From an uncultured Pseudoalteromonas sp. (lineage in GTDB: Bacteria > Pseudomonadota > Gammaproteobacteria > Enterobacterales > Alteromonadaceae): a DNA stretch of 64,000 nucleotides. Shown piece by piece: positions 1 through 9,639 of the stretch. Each line of letters begins with the position of its first letter. Position 1 is the stretch's first letter. The stretch is from contig CANLRB010000007.1 of assembly GCA_947493455.1 (NCBI GenBank), forward strand, positions 162,229-226,228, written 5' to 3'. The notes beneath the pieces are model-generated. The model saw only the letters and a list, made by a program, of their open reading frames with translations. It was not told the origin of the DNA and did not search any database. The position numbers and the translations under genes are program-made.

Positions 1-777
1 AGCAAATACTTTTTCAACATTGTTAAATTGCATTTCTTTGTCTGCGGCAGGATCCATGTTTAAACGCGCAATAAGTACTTTACCGAGCAGACCTACACCA
101 ATAGCGATTGCAACTGAAAGCGCATAACCTTCTACAGCCCCCATTTCCAAGCCAATATGTTTTAAACCTTTTTTGATCGTTACGAGTGACATTACAAAAC
201 CCGCTAATCCCATATAAACTGGAACATAGCGTTTTGCATTTTGCAGTGGTGCATCGGTGTCAAAAATCAGTTTTTGTGCACTCATAAAAATAACATAAGC
301 GATAAAACCTGATATGGCAGGGGTAACAACCCAACTCCCGACAATGCCCGCGACCTTAGTCCACTGTACCGCTTCAGAACCAACAGCAACCATCGCAAAA
401 CCAATAATGGCACCGATAATCGAGTGTGTTGTTGATACCGGCCAACCGAGAGCCGAGGCCACAAGTAACCAAACACCGGCAGCAAATAACGCGGAAATCA
501 TACCCAATACCAAAGCCTCTGGTATTGCGGTAAACATAGATGAGTCAATTATTCCTTTACGAATTGTTGAAGTTACCTCGCCACCTGCGAGGTAGGCACC
601 GGCAAATTCAAAAATCATCGCAATTATAATTGCTTGCTTAATCGTTAGCGCTTTTGAGCCAACTGACGTCCCCATAGCATTAGCGACATCGTTCGCGCCA
701 ATACCATAAGCCATAATAAAACCAACCACTGCGGCAATAATTACCAGCATGGAGCCATAGGATGAAATAATATCCAT
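1..777 (-). CDS. PiT-family inorganic phosphate transporter (partial, C-terminus off the left edge)
   Basis: Low-affinity phosphate:cation symporter of the inner membrane. The first 259 codons are present and the frame is open to base 1, so the stop lies outside the window. The translation starts MDIISSYGSM and holds the PiT signature GANDVANAMGTSVGSKALT near residues 27-45, followed by several hydrophobic segments and a second signature-like GWPVSTTHSIIGA near residue 112. It lies 37 bp downstream of the DUF47 gene on the same strand, the usual two-gene arrangement for this transporter and its PhoU-like partner. Whether it is a PitA for phosphate only or also carries sulfate or metal-phosphate cannot be told. 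Family call is firm. Confidence 0.93.
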   Translation of the reverse strand, partial: MDIISSYGSMLVIIAAVVGFIMAYGIGANDVANAMGTSVGSKALTIKQAIIIAMIFEFAGAYLAGGEVTSTIRKGIIDSSMFTAIPEALVLGMISALFAAGVWLLVASALGWPVSTTHSIIGAIIGFAMVAVGSEAVQWTKVAGIVGSWVVTPAISGFIAYVIFMSAQKLIFDTDAPLQNAKRYVPVYMGLAGFVMSLVTIKKGLKHIGLEMGAVEGYALSVAIAIGVGLLGKVLIARLNMDPAADKEMQFNNVEKVFA

Positions 778-814
778 GGTTATACCCTAATAAGTATTCT
801 TTACAATTTTAAAA

Positions 815-1495
815 TTAATTACGAGCTAACATCAGCTCTAATCGCGAACCAACTCGTTCTGCAATATCTGCTAAGTCACCAACCCACTCGATGATTTTAT
901 ATAAAAACATCACATCAATTGGGTTTAACGACTGCTCAATTTCGCGTAACTTTAAACGCAAGTTGATTTGCATTTCATCAGTATCACGCTCTATCGAATC
1001 GAGCTCTTCTAGCATATTATCAACAAGCTTTACTTCACGACCGCGAAAACCTGTTTCTAATAACTCGTCCATTTCATTTATTGCTTTTGATGCTTGCTTA
1101 GTTGCATCAACACATCGACTCAAATAGGCTAAAAAGTCAGTTTGAATCGCTGTGGGTATATCCATTTCGCGTCCAATTACACGGCCGGCAATGTCTTTCG
1201 CTTTGTTAGCGATTTTATCCTGCTGCGTAATAAGCTCTAATAAATCAGTACGTTCAACAGGCAAAAATAGACCTCGCGGCAGTTGTAAACGGATTTCTCG
1301 CTTAAGAACATCTGCTTCGCGCTCTAAATTTCGTATGTCTAACCGCACTTTTTCAGCTTTTTGCCAATCTTTTTCAAATACATGAGCGAAAAAGTCGACA
1401 AGTTGTGCACTTGCTTGATGAACTATCTTAATGTGTTCTTCAATTGGTTTTATAGGTGATTTAGCAAAAACCCCTAAAAATGCATTACTAGGCAT
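815..1495 (-). CDS. DUF47 / TIGR00153 PhoU-like phosphate transport regulator
   Basis: A 226-residue, soluble, nearly all-helical protein rich in Glu, Lys and Arg, typical of the DUF47 family (TIGR00153), which resembles PhoU and is nearly always encoded beside a PiT transporter. The motif EREADVLKREIRLQLPRG is characteristic of the first helix bundle, and EWVGDLADIAERVGSR of the last. It is the first gene of a two-gene unit with the PiT gene downstream. The family is thought to modulate PiT transport; no catalytic site is expected. Start is ATG; the 145 bp upstream contain the phoU terminator and presumably this unit's promoter. Confidence 0.9.
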   Translation of the reverse strand: MPSNAFLGVFAKSPIKPIEEHIKIVHQASAQLVDFFAHVFEKDWQKAEKVRLDIRNLEREADVLKREIRLQLPRGLFLPVERTDLLELITQQDKIANKAKDIAGRVIGREMDIPTAIQTDFLAYLSRCVDATKQASKAINEMDELLETGFRGREVKLVDNMLEELDSIERDTDEMQINLRLKLREIEQSLNPIDVMFLYKIIEWVGDLADIAERVGSRLELMLARN

Positions 1496-1578
1496 AATTG
1501 ACCCTTAAATAATAATTGCGCGTGAATTTTAACTGATTACCTGTTTTAGTAAAAGAGTTTAGACCATCAGGTTGCAGA

Positions 1579-1615
1579 TAAAAAAAATACGCCACAAGGA
1601 CTCCCTTGTAGCGCA
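1579..1615 (-). terminator. Rho-independent terminator after phoU
   Basis: On the minus strand a stem of about 11-12 bp (arms 1604-1615 and 1588-1600, one mismatch) is followed by a run of eight T residues. It lies 26 bp beyond the phoU stop and closes the pst-phoU operon before the DUF47-PiT unit. Confidence 0.85.
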
Positions 1616-1640
1616 TCGTTCGAACTCAAAAACTTTATTA

Positions 1641-2348
1641 TTAGTTTAAAATATCTCGCTCGATATCTTCTTGAGATATATGACGAATATCTTTTCCTTT
1701 AACAAAGTAAATGACATACTCAGCGATGTTTTGACAGCGATCACCAATGCGCTCCAACGAACGCACAGACCATACTAAATCCATCACTTTTGGAATTGAG
1801 CGCGGGTCTTCCATCATATAAGTCATAATTTGACGTGTTAATGCTTCATACTCGCGGTCAACTTTGGCATCTTCTTTGTGCACTTTAAAGGCAGCTTCCG
1901 CATCCATACGTGCAAATGCATCTAGTACATCGTGTAACATACTCGACACATGGCGACCCATGTTATCAATATTACCGAGCAACCCTTGCTGATCTTTTGC
2001 CGTTGATTCAAGAGCCACTTTTGCGATTCTGCGCGCTTCATCGCCGATGCGTTCTAAATCGGCAATTGTCTTAGCAATAGCCACAACTAAACGTAAATCG
2101 CTTGCCGCGGGCTGACGTTTGGCAATAATGCGAGTACATTCTTCATCGATGCTCACTTCCATTGCGTTTACTTTATAATCTTCGTGTTCAACTTTTTTAG
2201 CAAGTTCCGCGTTGCCGTCATTGACTGCGTCAAGTGCTGAATTAAGCTGCTGTTCAACAAGACCACCCATTGCTAGCACGTGATTTCTGACATTTTCCAG
2301 CTCTTGGTTAAAGTTACCTGAAATATGTTTACTTAAATTATGTTCCAT
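1641..2348 (-). CDS. phoU: Phosphate signalling protein PhoU
   Basis: PhoU couples the PstSCAB transporter to the PhoR/PhoB two-component system and keeps the Pho regulon off when phosphate is plentiful. The 235-residue product has the two repeated PhoU helical bundles, with metal-binding type motifs TIADLERIGDEARRIA in the first and SLERIGDRCQNIAEYV in the second. An open frame extends upstream into pstB, but the ATG at 2348 (MEHNLSKHISG) is chosen because the family starts there and an AAAGG ribosome-binding site lies just before it. It follows pstB by 16 bp and is the last gene of the operon. Confidence 0.96.
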   Translation of the reverse strand: MEHNLSKHISGNFNQELENVRNHVLAMGGLVEQQLNSALDAVNDGNAELAKKVEHEDYKVNAMEVSIDEECTRIIAKRQPAASDLRLVVAIAKTIADLERIGDEARRIAKVALESTAKDQQGLLGNIDNMGRHVSSMLHDVLDAFARMDAEAAFKVHKEDAKVDREYEALTRQIMTYMMEDPRSIPKVMDLVWSVRSLERIGDRCQNIAEYVIYFVKGKDIRHISQEDIERDILN

Positions 2349-2364
2349 TATTTTAACCTTTTGC

Positions 2365-3192
2365 TTAACCGTAACGACCAGTAATGTAATCTTCTGTCTG
2401 CTTTTTAGCAGGGGTTGTGAATAGCGTATTTGTATCTGCGTATTCAATCAGCTCACCCATATACATAAACGCAGTCTGATCCGATACGCGTGCTGCCTGT
2501 TGCATGTTGTGCGTAACAATGACAACCGTATATTTATTTTTCAAGTCATTAATTAATTCTTCAATGACAAGTGTTGAAATTGGGTCAAGTGCCGATGTTG
2601 GTTCATCAAGTAATAAAACTTCCGGCTCAATTGCGATTGACCGCGCAATAACGAGACGTTGCTGCTGACCACCTGATAAGCCAAATGCACTGTCGTGCAA
2701 GCGGTCTTTTACCTCTTCCCACAATGCCGCGCCGCGCAGCGACTTTTCAACAACTTCATCTAACTTGCGCTTATCTTTAATGCCTTGTAAGCGTAAACCA
2801 TAAACAACATTTTCATAAATCGACTTAGGAAATGGGTTCGGTCGTTGGAATACCATGCCTACATTGCGACGTAGCGCCGCAACATCAACCGATTTATCAT
2901 AAATATTTTGACCTTGAAGTAATATTTCACCTTCAATGCGGCAAATATCAACTAAATCATTCATGCGATTAATACAACGTAATAGCGTCGATTTACCACA
3001 ACCTGATGGCCCGATAAACGCCGTCACTTGGCCTTTAGGGATCTTCATACTTACATCAGTAAGTGCTTGCTTATCGCCATAATATAAATCGAGATTTTTG
3101 ATCTCTAGTGCAGTCTGTTCCGGTGTTAAATTGGCTAAATCCAATTTTAAGCTATCGCTTTGAGCACTTACTTCTGGAGCTACAGTTATCAT
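2365..3192 (-). CDS. pstB: Phosphate ABC transporter ATP-binding protein PstB
   Basis: ATPase of the high-affinity phosphate importer. The 275 residues carry Walker [10 protein letters not shown] (61-69), the Q-loop VFQRPNPFP, the ABC signature LSGGQQQR (173-180) and Walker B VLLLDEPT (193-200). The first 30 or so residues form an extension before the ABC domain, as in many marine gammaproteobacteria. It sits 40 bp after pstA and 16 bp before phoU, within one operon. Confidence 0.97.
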   Translation of the reverse strand: MITVAPEVSAQSDSLKLDLANLTPEQTALEIKNLDLYYGDKQALTDVSMKIPKGQVTAFIGPSGCGKSTLLRCINRMNDLVDICRIEGEILLQGQNIYDKSVDVAALRRNVGMVFQRPNPFPKSIYENVVYGLRLQGIKDKRKLDEVVEKSLRGAALWEEVKDRLHDSAFGLSGGQQQRLVIARSIAIEPEVLLLDEPTSALDPISTLVIEELINDLKNKYTVVIVTHNMQQAARVSDQTAFMYMGELIEYADTNTLFTTPAKKQTEDYITGRYG

Positions 3193-3232
3193 ATATAAAA
3201 ACCTAACTTAAATTTTCTACTTTGACTCAAGC

Positions 3233-4879
3233 TTAGTGCTCAAGCGATCTAAATTTTTCACGTAAATGGTTACGAATTGCGATGGCTGTAATATTCAACG
3301 CAACGATTACAGTAACCAGTAGGAATGCCGTGGCGTAAACCAAAGGACGCGCAGCTTCTACATTTGGACTTTGAAAACCAACATCATAGATGTGGAATCC
3401 TAAGTGCATAAATTTACGATCTAAATGAACAAACGGAAAGTTCATATCGACCGGTAAAGTTGGTGCCATTTTTACCACACCCACCAGCATCAATGGTGCA
3501 ACTTCACCTGCCGCACGCGCAACGGCCAAAATTAATCCTGTCATAATTGCAGGGCTTGCCATCGGCACAATAATTCGCCAAATAGTTTCTGCTTTGGTTG
3601 CACCGAGTGCCAGCGAGCCTTGACGAACAGAGCTCGGTATACGTGATAAACCCTCTTCTGTCGAAACGATGACAACAGGTAATGTCAAAATGGCAAGCGT
3701 CAACGCCGACCACAATACCCCAGGTGTACCAAAGGTTGGACTTGGGGCTGCTTCAGGATAAAAGAGTTGGTCAATGCTGCCACCTAACATATAAACAAAG
3801 AAACCAAGACCAAACACACCATATACGATTGATGGTACACCCGCCAAGTTAATCACCGCGATACGGATCATCTTTGTAATTGAGTTCTTAGCAGCATATT
3901 CGTGCAAATATATCGCTGCAATCACACCAAACGGCGTTACGATTACTGCCATCAGCATAACCATAAAAACAGTACCAAAAATAGCAGGGAAAACGCCGCC
4001 TTCAGTATTCGCTTCACGCGGATCATCACTTAAAAACTTTCCTAACTGTTTAAAATAATGACCGAGCTTACTGAAAATCCCCATATCATTTGGGAAGGTA
4101 ACATCTAAGACTTGATATAGTGGTACTCGAACTAATTCTCCACGCATATCTTTGATGATTACGGCATCTCGTTTTGCTTTTTTACGAAGCGCAAAGAGCT
4201 CTTTTTCAAGTACTAAGTATTCTTGACGGTATGCTTCACGCTGCGCTTCAAAATCAGCAGCAATTTCATTCGTGAGTTGCTCTTTCAGTGCAAGCGCTTT
4301 TTCTTTTAAGCGCAATCGCTCTAACTCATAGTTAATATGACCAATAGGACCATTTTGCAGGTCTAGCGCCTCATCATTATACGACACAGCGCGCTCAACC
4401 AATTCGGCCAATTCAGTGCGCTTGTTGTCAATAAGCATGACGCCGTCTTTTTCAACATCAACAACATAACCATAGAAGTTACCGTTTTTGCTGCGTTCAA
4501 GCACCGCTAAATCTGCTGGGTTTGACTGCGATTTAATATCGGTTGTAAGTATCCATCTAAAATCGAGGTCAACATATTCTCGGTTACCTGTTTTGATCAG
4601 CAGTCGTTCAACTTCTTCACCTTGAAAGTTTCCTAAATCTACGCCTGCATCTTTCAATCGTGATACAGGTACAAATTCGCGGTCGTAGATTTCGCCAATA
4701 ACAGTATCGCTTTGTGCGCCGCGTTCAATTTTAAACTCGGTCACTTCTGCAGGCCAAAAGTAACCCAAACCGCGCCCAGCAATCAGGGCCAACAGCCCAA
4801 TAACTGAGATTAAACTAATACTAACTGCACCACCTGTCATCCAGATCCAAGGGGAGCCTGATTTAAACCATTGTTTCAT
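3233..4879 (-). CDS. pstA: Phosphate ABC transporter permease PstA (long form)
   Basis: Inner-membrane permease subunit of the phosphate importer. At 548 residues it is far longer than E. coli PstA (about 296). The extra length is a membrane anchor (about 12-34) followed by a large extracytoplasmic region (about 40-290) with a Glu/Lys-rich helical, possibly coiled-coil stretch at about 190-240. The C-terminal half is the MetI-like permease domain with the EAA loop LALGATKAETIWRIIVP. It lies 13 bp after pstC. The long form is usual in Vibrio, Shewanella and Pseudoalteromonas, so it is not a fusion artefact. Confidence 0.95.
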   Translation of the reverse strand: MKQWFKSGSPWIWMTGGAVSISLISVIGLLALIAGRGLGYFWPAEVTEFKIERGAQSDTVIGEIYDREFVPVSRLKDAGVDLGNFQGEEVERLLIKTGNREYVDLDFRWILTTDIKSQSNPADLAVLERSKNGNFYGYVVDVEKDGVMLIDNKRTELAELVERAVSYNDEALDLQNGPIGHINYELERLRLKEKALALKEQLTNEIAADFEAQREAYRQEYLVLEKELFALRKKAKRDAVIIKDMRGELVRVPLYQVLDVTFPNDMGIFSKLGHYFKQLGKFLSDDPREANTEGGVFPAIFGTVFMVMLMAVIVTPFGVIAAIYLHEYAAKNSITKMIRIAVINLAGVPSIVYGVFGLGFFVYMLGGSIDQLFYPEAAPSPTFGTPGVLWSALTLAILTLPVVIVSTEEGLSRIPSSVRQGSLALGATKAETIWRIIVPMASPAIMTGLILAVARAAGEVAPLMLVGVVKMAPTLPVDMNFPFVHLDRKFMHLGFHIYDVGFQSPNVEAARPLVYATAFLLVTVIVALNITAIAIRNHLREKFRSLEH

Positions 4880-4892
4880 TATTTACTGCCCC

Positions 4893-7127
4893 TTAGAGTG
4901 AACTGTATTTTTCACGTAAACGCTGACGCACAAATTCAGCGATAGTGTTAAACATAAAGGTAAAGACGAAAAGAACGAACGCCGCTAGGAACAATATACG
5001 ATAGTGAGTACTACCAACTTCCGACTCTGGCATTTCAACTGCGATATTTGCAGCAAGCGTACGCATACCTTGGAAAATGCTCCAATCCATAATTGGTGTA
5101 TTACCTGTCGCCATTAATACAATCATGGTCTCACCAACTGCACGGCCCATTCCCATCATTACAGCCGAGAAAATACCTGGGCTTGCGGTCAATAACACGA
5201 CTCTAACAAGTGTTTGCCACTGAGTAGCGCCTAGTGCTAAAGAACCATTTGATAAGTGTTTAGGTACACTGAATACCGCATCTTCAGCAATTGAGAAAAT
5301 AGTTGGAATAACTGCAAATCCCATCGCAATCCCTACAACAAGCGAGTTGCGCTGATCAAAGGTAATGCCTAGATCATTGGTGATATAGCGGCGCACATCA
5401 CCATCGAACATCCACAACTCAAGTAGTGGACTCATCGCAAAACTAAAGTAACCAACTAAAATAACCACCGGCATTAAAATAATCGAGTGCGAACCATCCG
5501 GAATCCGATGACGTATAGACTGTGGAATGGCTTGCCAGATAAAGGCAACCAACAAAATACTTATTGGTAACAAGATGAGTAACAGTACTATCGCAGGCAA
5601 ATGACTTTCAATCATAGGTGCAAGCCATAATCCAGCTAAGAAACCAAGTATTACCGTTGGTAATGCTTCCATAATCTCGACAGTAGGCTTAATAATACGG
5701 CGCAGCTCTGGCGACATAAAGTAAGCGGTATAAATCGCCGCCGAAAGTGCAATCGGCACCGCGAATAACATAGCATATAAAGCTGCTTTAATTGTACCGA
5801 ATGAAATTGGGATCAAAGATAGCTTAGATTCAAAGTCATCACTTGCTGATGTCGACTGCCAGATATAATCAGGTCCTGGATAGCCTTCATACCAAACTTC
5901 TTGCCACAACGCACTCCATGTCACTTCAGGGTGTTCATTCTCTATCTCAAGAACCGTAATTTTATCACTCGATAAAACCATTGCCGCATTAGAACGAGGA
6001 GAAATTGCAAACATTGAAATTGCACCATCAACCACCTGACCACGCCACAACTCAGCTTCACTTGTCGTGTAATATAAGCCCAATTCACCATTGCTGTTCA
6101 CACTAAAGAAAGTACGGCGATAAAACTCACTGTAAAGTGCACTCAGGGTCGTATCTTTTGTTTCAAACGCGCGCACTTTGGTAAATTCACGACCGTTATC
6201 TGTGTTGACTTCAAACCATTGTGAAATTTCACCGTTATCATTTACTAACATAAGCGAATTGGCACCGGCAAGTAACTGCATCGAAACTAAGTTCGCATTT
6301 TCTTGATTAGCAGCGAGTACTTGAATGAGACTCACTTCTTCAATGTCACGCGTATCAAATACGTAAACCTTATTGGCGGCACGCACAAAAGCACGTGTTC
6401 CATCAGGTGACAGCATGACTTCATCAGGCGTATTCTCAACTTTCAATTGGTGTGACTCTAATGTCCACTCGATTTCCTCGGTCATGAAGTTTTCTTCACC
6501 AAGAAGTTGATTGAAGCTAAGCTCACCATTTTGTGATAAAGCTAAAACAAAAATACTTTCTTCGTCATTACCAAATGCAAATTGTTTGATGGCATCTCCT
6601 GATTCAACAACCTGCATTGAGGTTTGCCCATAAGGAAACTTTACTTCAGGTGTTATGTGTCGTTTGTTGTCAGGAAAACTCACAGCAAAGCTCGGTTCAA
6701 CAAAAACAATTCCGCCATTGTCAAAACCGTAAGCGTATAAACCTTGATGTGGCGCACTTTTAGCAAATGCAGTAACTTGATTTTCAAACGTCAGCGCAAT
6801 GCTAGCGATGCTTTGGCCTGTTTTTTCGCCTTTAATATGGTAGAAGTCTACCTTATCATTTGCGAGGGTATAGCCAATTTCGCTCTGCTCTTCCATACCA
6901 ACAGCGCGAATACTCGCTGCATTGTTCGTCACAAAGCTATTTCTTACCGAGACCTGTGCCGATTCAAAGATCGGTTGTACAACGTACAGTAAATAAAAGA
7001 AAATCAACAACAGTGCCACTAATACAAGCGTACCACCTGCAGAAATACTATATTTAGCCAATTTGTCTTTTATTAAACGGCTTCTATCCGTATTTAAATT
7101 GGACTTTGGCGGATGGGAAGTCATCAA
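4893..7127 (-). CDS. pstC: Phosphate ABC transporter permease PstC (long form)
   Basis: Partner permease of PstA. The product has 744 residues against about 319 in E. coli: a first membrane segment (about 28-50), a large extracytoplasmic region (about 55-440) with many short beta-strand-like repeats that could form a propeller-like fold, then a MetI-type permease domain with the EAA loop LALGATQWQTLVRVVLL. First gene of the operon, directly preceded by a Pho box. No pstS lies between the Pho box and pstC, so the phosphate-binding protein must be encoded outside this window. The start is ATG-ATG; either methionine is possible. Confidence 0.95.
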   Translation of the reverse strand: MMTSHPPKSNLNTDRSRLIKDKLAKYSISAGGTLVLVALLLIFFYLLYVVQPIFESAQVSVRNSFVTNNAASIRAVGMEEQSEIGYTLANDKVDFYHIKGEKTGQSIASIALTFENQVTAFAKSAPHQGLYAYGFDNGGIVFVEPSFAVSFPDNKRHITPEVKFPYGQTSMQVVESGDAIKQFAFGNDEESIFVLALSQNGELSFNQLLGEENFMTEEIEWTLESHQLKVENTPDEVMLSPDGTRAFVRAANKVYVFDTRDIEEVSLIQVLAANQENANLVSMQLLAGANSLMLVNDNGEISQWFEVNTDNGREFTKVRAFETKDTTLSALYSEFYRRTFFSVNSNGELGLYYTTSEAELWRGQVVDGAISMFAISPRSNAAMVLSSDKITVLEIENEHPEVTWSALWQEVWYEGYPGPDYIWQSTSASDDFESKLSLIPISFGTIKAALYAMLFAVPIALSAAIYTAYFMSPELRRIIKPTVEIMEALPTVILGFLAGLWLAPMIESHLPAIVLLLILLPISILLVAFIWQAIPQSIRHRIPDGSHSIILMPVVILVGYFSFAMSPLLELWMFDGDVRRYITNDLGITFDQRNSLVVGIAMGFAVIPTIFSIAEDAVFSVPKHLSNGSLALGATQWQTLVRVVLLTASPGIFSAVMMGMGRAVGETMIVLMATGNTPIMDWSIFQGMRTLAANIAVEMPESEVGSTHYRILFLAAFVLFVFTFMFNTIAEFVRQRLREKYSSL

Positions 7128-7211
7128 ACTATCCTTTGGTATTTAAGTTGCGTGCATTATATTTCGTCAAGATGACATTAATGTTACACCAGATAGAAAT
7201 ATTGCTAAATG

Positions 7212-7229
7212 ATGACAAAAAAGTGACAA
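7212..7229 (-). promoter_or_regulatory. Pho box (PhoB-binding site) upstream of pstC
   Basis: Read on the minus strand, two 7-mers TTGTCAC and TTGTCAT are separated by TTTT, giving the 11-bp repeat spacing and 18-bp length of the classical PhoB site. It lies 85 bp upstream of pstC and points towards it. A second, weaker pair at 7172-7189 (GTGTAAC, ATTA, ATGTCAT) has the same spacing. PhoB control of the pst operon is established in enterobacteria; here it is inferred from the sequence. Confidence 0.8.
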
Positions 7230-7378
7230 AAAAATAGACAACTGGATTACAAATTAAGTTGGACAAAATAGCAAATAAGTACAATACTTAATGTGCATTT
7301 AGAAGAATGCTTTAATGAATTGATATAAAAGAGTTTTCTTCACTTTCGTTTCGCGCTAACAATAAAGAGAATTAAATC

Positions 7379-7894
7379 ATGAAGCAGTTAGTTTTAACCT
7401 TAATCGGTCCCGATAAGCCCGGTCTCGTAGAAAAAGTATCCGCCATAGTACTGCAACATAAAGCCAATTGGTTGGCGAGCAATTTAAGTCATTTATGTGG
7501 CCATTTTGCAGGCATATTACAAATCGAAGTTCCTGAAGAGCAATTGCAAGCACTCAAGCTTGAGTTACATAATATAGACGATTTGGAAATAAAAATTGAA
7601 GCGGGGCAAGATGTACTTAACGATACGAGTAAACAACTCAACTTTGTGATTACAGGCAATGACAGGCCAGGTATAGTACAAGAGCTTTCAAGTGTAATTC
7701 GCCATAAAGGCGCCTCAATCATTCACTTTACGTCAACGCAACAAAGTGCACCAAACTGGGGTGGCTCACTATTTAATGCAGTTGCAACTGTTGAACTACC
7801 TGAAGGGCTTAATAAAGAAGAAGTCATCACTGCGCTTGAGTCGATTACCAGTGATTTAGTGGTCGATGTAGAGTCAAGCAAAGACTGCGCTTAA
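7379..7894 (+). CDS. gcvR: ACT-domain regulator, GcvR-like
   Basis: A 171-residue cytoplasmic protein with two ACT domains: residues 1-75 start with LVLTLIGPDKPGLVEKVS and 88-165 with FVITGNDRPGIVQELS. This is the size and arrangement of GcvR, the glycine-responsive partner of GcvA that represses the glycine cleavage operon in enterobacteria. No gcvA or gcvTHP genes are nearby, so the symbol rests on domain architecture only. It is transcribed alone, divergent from pstC. Upstream sequence 7259-7285 holds promoter-like TTGGAC and TACAAT elements with a short 15-bp spacer. Confidence 0.75.
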   Translation: MKQLVLTLIGPDKPGLVEKVSAIVLQHKANWLASNLSHLCGHFAGILQIEVPEEQLQALKLELHNIDDLEIKIEAGQDVLNDTSKQLNFVITGNDRPGIVQELSSVIRHKGASIIHFTSTQQSAPNWGGSLFNAVATVELPEGLNKEEVITALESITSDLVVDVESSKDCA

Positions 7895-7906
7895 GCTCAA
7901 TTAATA

Positions 7907-7944
7907 CGACCAATCAATCTTGCGTAAACCATATTGATTGGTCG
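7907..7944. terminator. Inverted repeat between convergent gcvR-like and panP genes
   Basis: Arms 7907-7918 and 7933-7944 are perfectly complementary (12 bp) around a 14-nt loop. The place between two convergent genes fits a shared terminator, but neither side has a good T-run, so it may instead be an mRNA-stabilising hairpin. Confidence 0.45.
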
Positions 7945-7965
7945 CTCCTGCTCATCAACATCGTA

Positions 7966-9639
7966 TTACGATGTCATGTATTTGCTCAGATACTTTTTAA
8001 ATATCGGGTCCGTTTTTGCCAACTCTCTTTGCTCCGCTAAGATATCATGTAATATCTCTTTGGATGTGAGTGGATTCGCCAATACTACACGAAAAACGAC
8101 TGTGGGTAATTTGTCGTACTGATGTGGATTCAGACGAGTTCTCGAAACAAAAGAGCGTCCGGCTTCACGTTGGCGTTTTTGCATACTCGCGGTAAAGCGA
8201 TTGAGTGCCGCATAAATATCTAACCGAGTTTGTTCATCGGCATTGACTAGTACTGATTTAATTTGCTCGGGTACATAGCGGTAAGTCAGTAAACATAATT
8301 CAGGCTCTGAAATAAGTTCAAAGTCATCTTCTTGTTCAATTAGTTCAGCGAAATAACGCGCTTTTTCCAAGCTTTTATCAATTAGTAATTGGTAGCCTTT
8401 GCGGCCGATGATACATAAACTCGCATGAACCAACATTGCCATACCTGGGCGACTGCCCTCTAAAGTATGACTGCCTAAATCTTTTGAACCTTTACGTAAA
8501 ATATATTCAGCATGATGCTCGATTACATTACACGCATCGGGTTGCTTAAATAAAACAATTCCCGCCCCCATTGGTACATACATTTGCTTATGCGCATCAA
8601 TGGTGATTGAATCGGCTCTTTCAGCGCCATCAAGCAATGCGCGTGCATTATTGGATAACAATGTGGCCCCGCCCCACGCAGCGTCAATATGAAAGTGGCA
8701 ACCGAGTTCTACACTAAGATCAGCCAAATCATGTAAAGGATCAATATTACCGGTCTCTGTTGTGCCTGCAACCCCAACAATGGCCATCACTTTAATATTA
8801 TTCGCTTGCAGCTGCTCTGCTTTTTCGCGCATTTTATCAACATTGACGCGGTTGTTTTCATCAGTTTCTATCGCAATAAAATTGCTGCGACCAATACCAA
8901 GTACATCAGCCGCTTTTCCTAATGAGTAGTGTCCGCGTTCTGATACAAGCACGGCGAGTCCCTTATAGCCATAATGCAACATTGCAGCCATAAGACCTTC
9001 ACTATTAATGCCCTTAAAATCGCCATCTGGGCCAAGTAGTTTATTTCTGGCAATCCAAAGCGCTGAAATATTCGCAACAGTACCACCTGAACAAAAAGCG
9101 CCTAACGCACTTTTTGCACTGTGCATACACTTCTTGTAAAACGTTTCGTCCTCACCATAAACAAGGTGGTGCATCATGCCAAGTACTTGTCTTTCAAGGG
9201 GAGTAAACGCTTTTGATGTCTCGATTTTCACCAGATTTTGGTTTAGCCCCACCATCAACTTTGACAGAGGTAAAACAAAATGTGGTAATGCCGACGTCAT
9301 ATGACCAATAAAACTCGGTGCCGCGGTGTGAACCGAATGTGCCACAAGCTGCTCCATAAGCTGCTGAGCATGCTCAGAAACAAAACGAGGCTCCTCGGGA
9401 ATATGGGCGTCTTGAAAGTCTTTTTCAATTTCGTGCAAGGGCTTTTCGACAGCCGCAATGTTTTCATTCAAAAAGCCTGCAAGGTTATTTGAAATATCTT
9501 GTTCGATTTTAGCAAGAGTCGAACCAGGTGCTTCTGGCACGGTAAAAATTCTAAATAATGACTCTTCAGAGGCAACCGCTGAACGCTTAACGTCAACCAT
9601 ACTACTCATTTTTTCCAATAAATTAACAAACATATTCAT
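7966..9639 (-). CDS. panP: PLP-dependent aspartate 1-decarboxylase PanP
   Basis: Group II pyridoxal-phosphate decarboxylase that makes beta-alanine from aspartate for pantothenate and CoA synthesis, replacing the pyruvoyl enzyme PanD in Vibrio and relatives. The 557 residues show PSFIGHMTSALPHF, the substrate-side loop typical of the subfamily, FHIDAAWGG with cofactor-contacting Asp319, and DAHKQMYVPMGAG with Schiff-base Lys351. Start codons at residues 1, 3, 11 and 14 are possible; homologues start near residue 14, so the N-terminus is uncertain. It is transcribed alone, convergent with the gcvR-like gene. panE lies in the same window at 40120. Confidence 0.88.
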   Translation of the reverse strand: MNMFVNLLEKMSSMVDVKRSAVASEESLFRIFTVPEAPGSTLAKIEQDISNNLAGFLNENIAAVEKPLHEIEKDFQDAHIPEEPRFVSEHAQQLMEQLVAHSVHTAAPSFIGHMTSALPHFVLPLSKLMVGLNQNLVKIETSKAFTPLERQVLGMMHHLVYGEDETFYKKCMHSAKSALGAFCSGGTVANISALWIARNKLLGPDGDFKGINSEGLMAAMLHYGYKGLAVLVSERGHYSLGKAADVLGIGRSNFIAIETDENNRVNVDKMREKAEQLQANNIKVMAIVGVAGTTETGNIDPLHDLADLSVELGCHFHIDAAWGGATLLSNNARALLDGAERADSITIDAHKQMYVPMGAGIVLFKQPDACNVIEHHAEYILRKGSKDLGSHTLEGSRPGMAMLVHASLCIIGRKGYQLLIDKSLEKARYFAELIEQEDDFELISEPELCLLTYRYVPEQIKSVLVNADEQTRLDIYAALNRFTASMQKRQREAGRSFVSRTRLNPHQYDKLPTVVFRVVLANPLTSKEILHDILAEQRELAKTDPIFKKYLSKYMTS

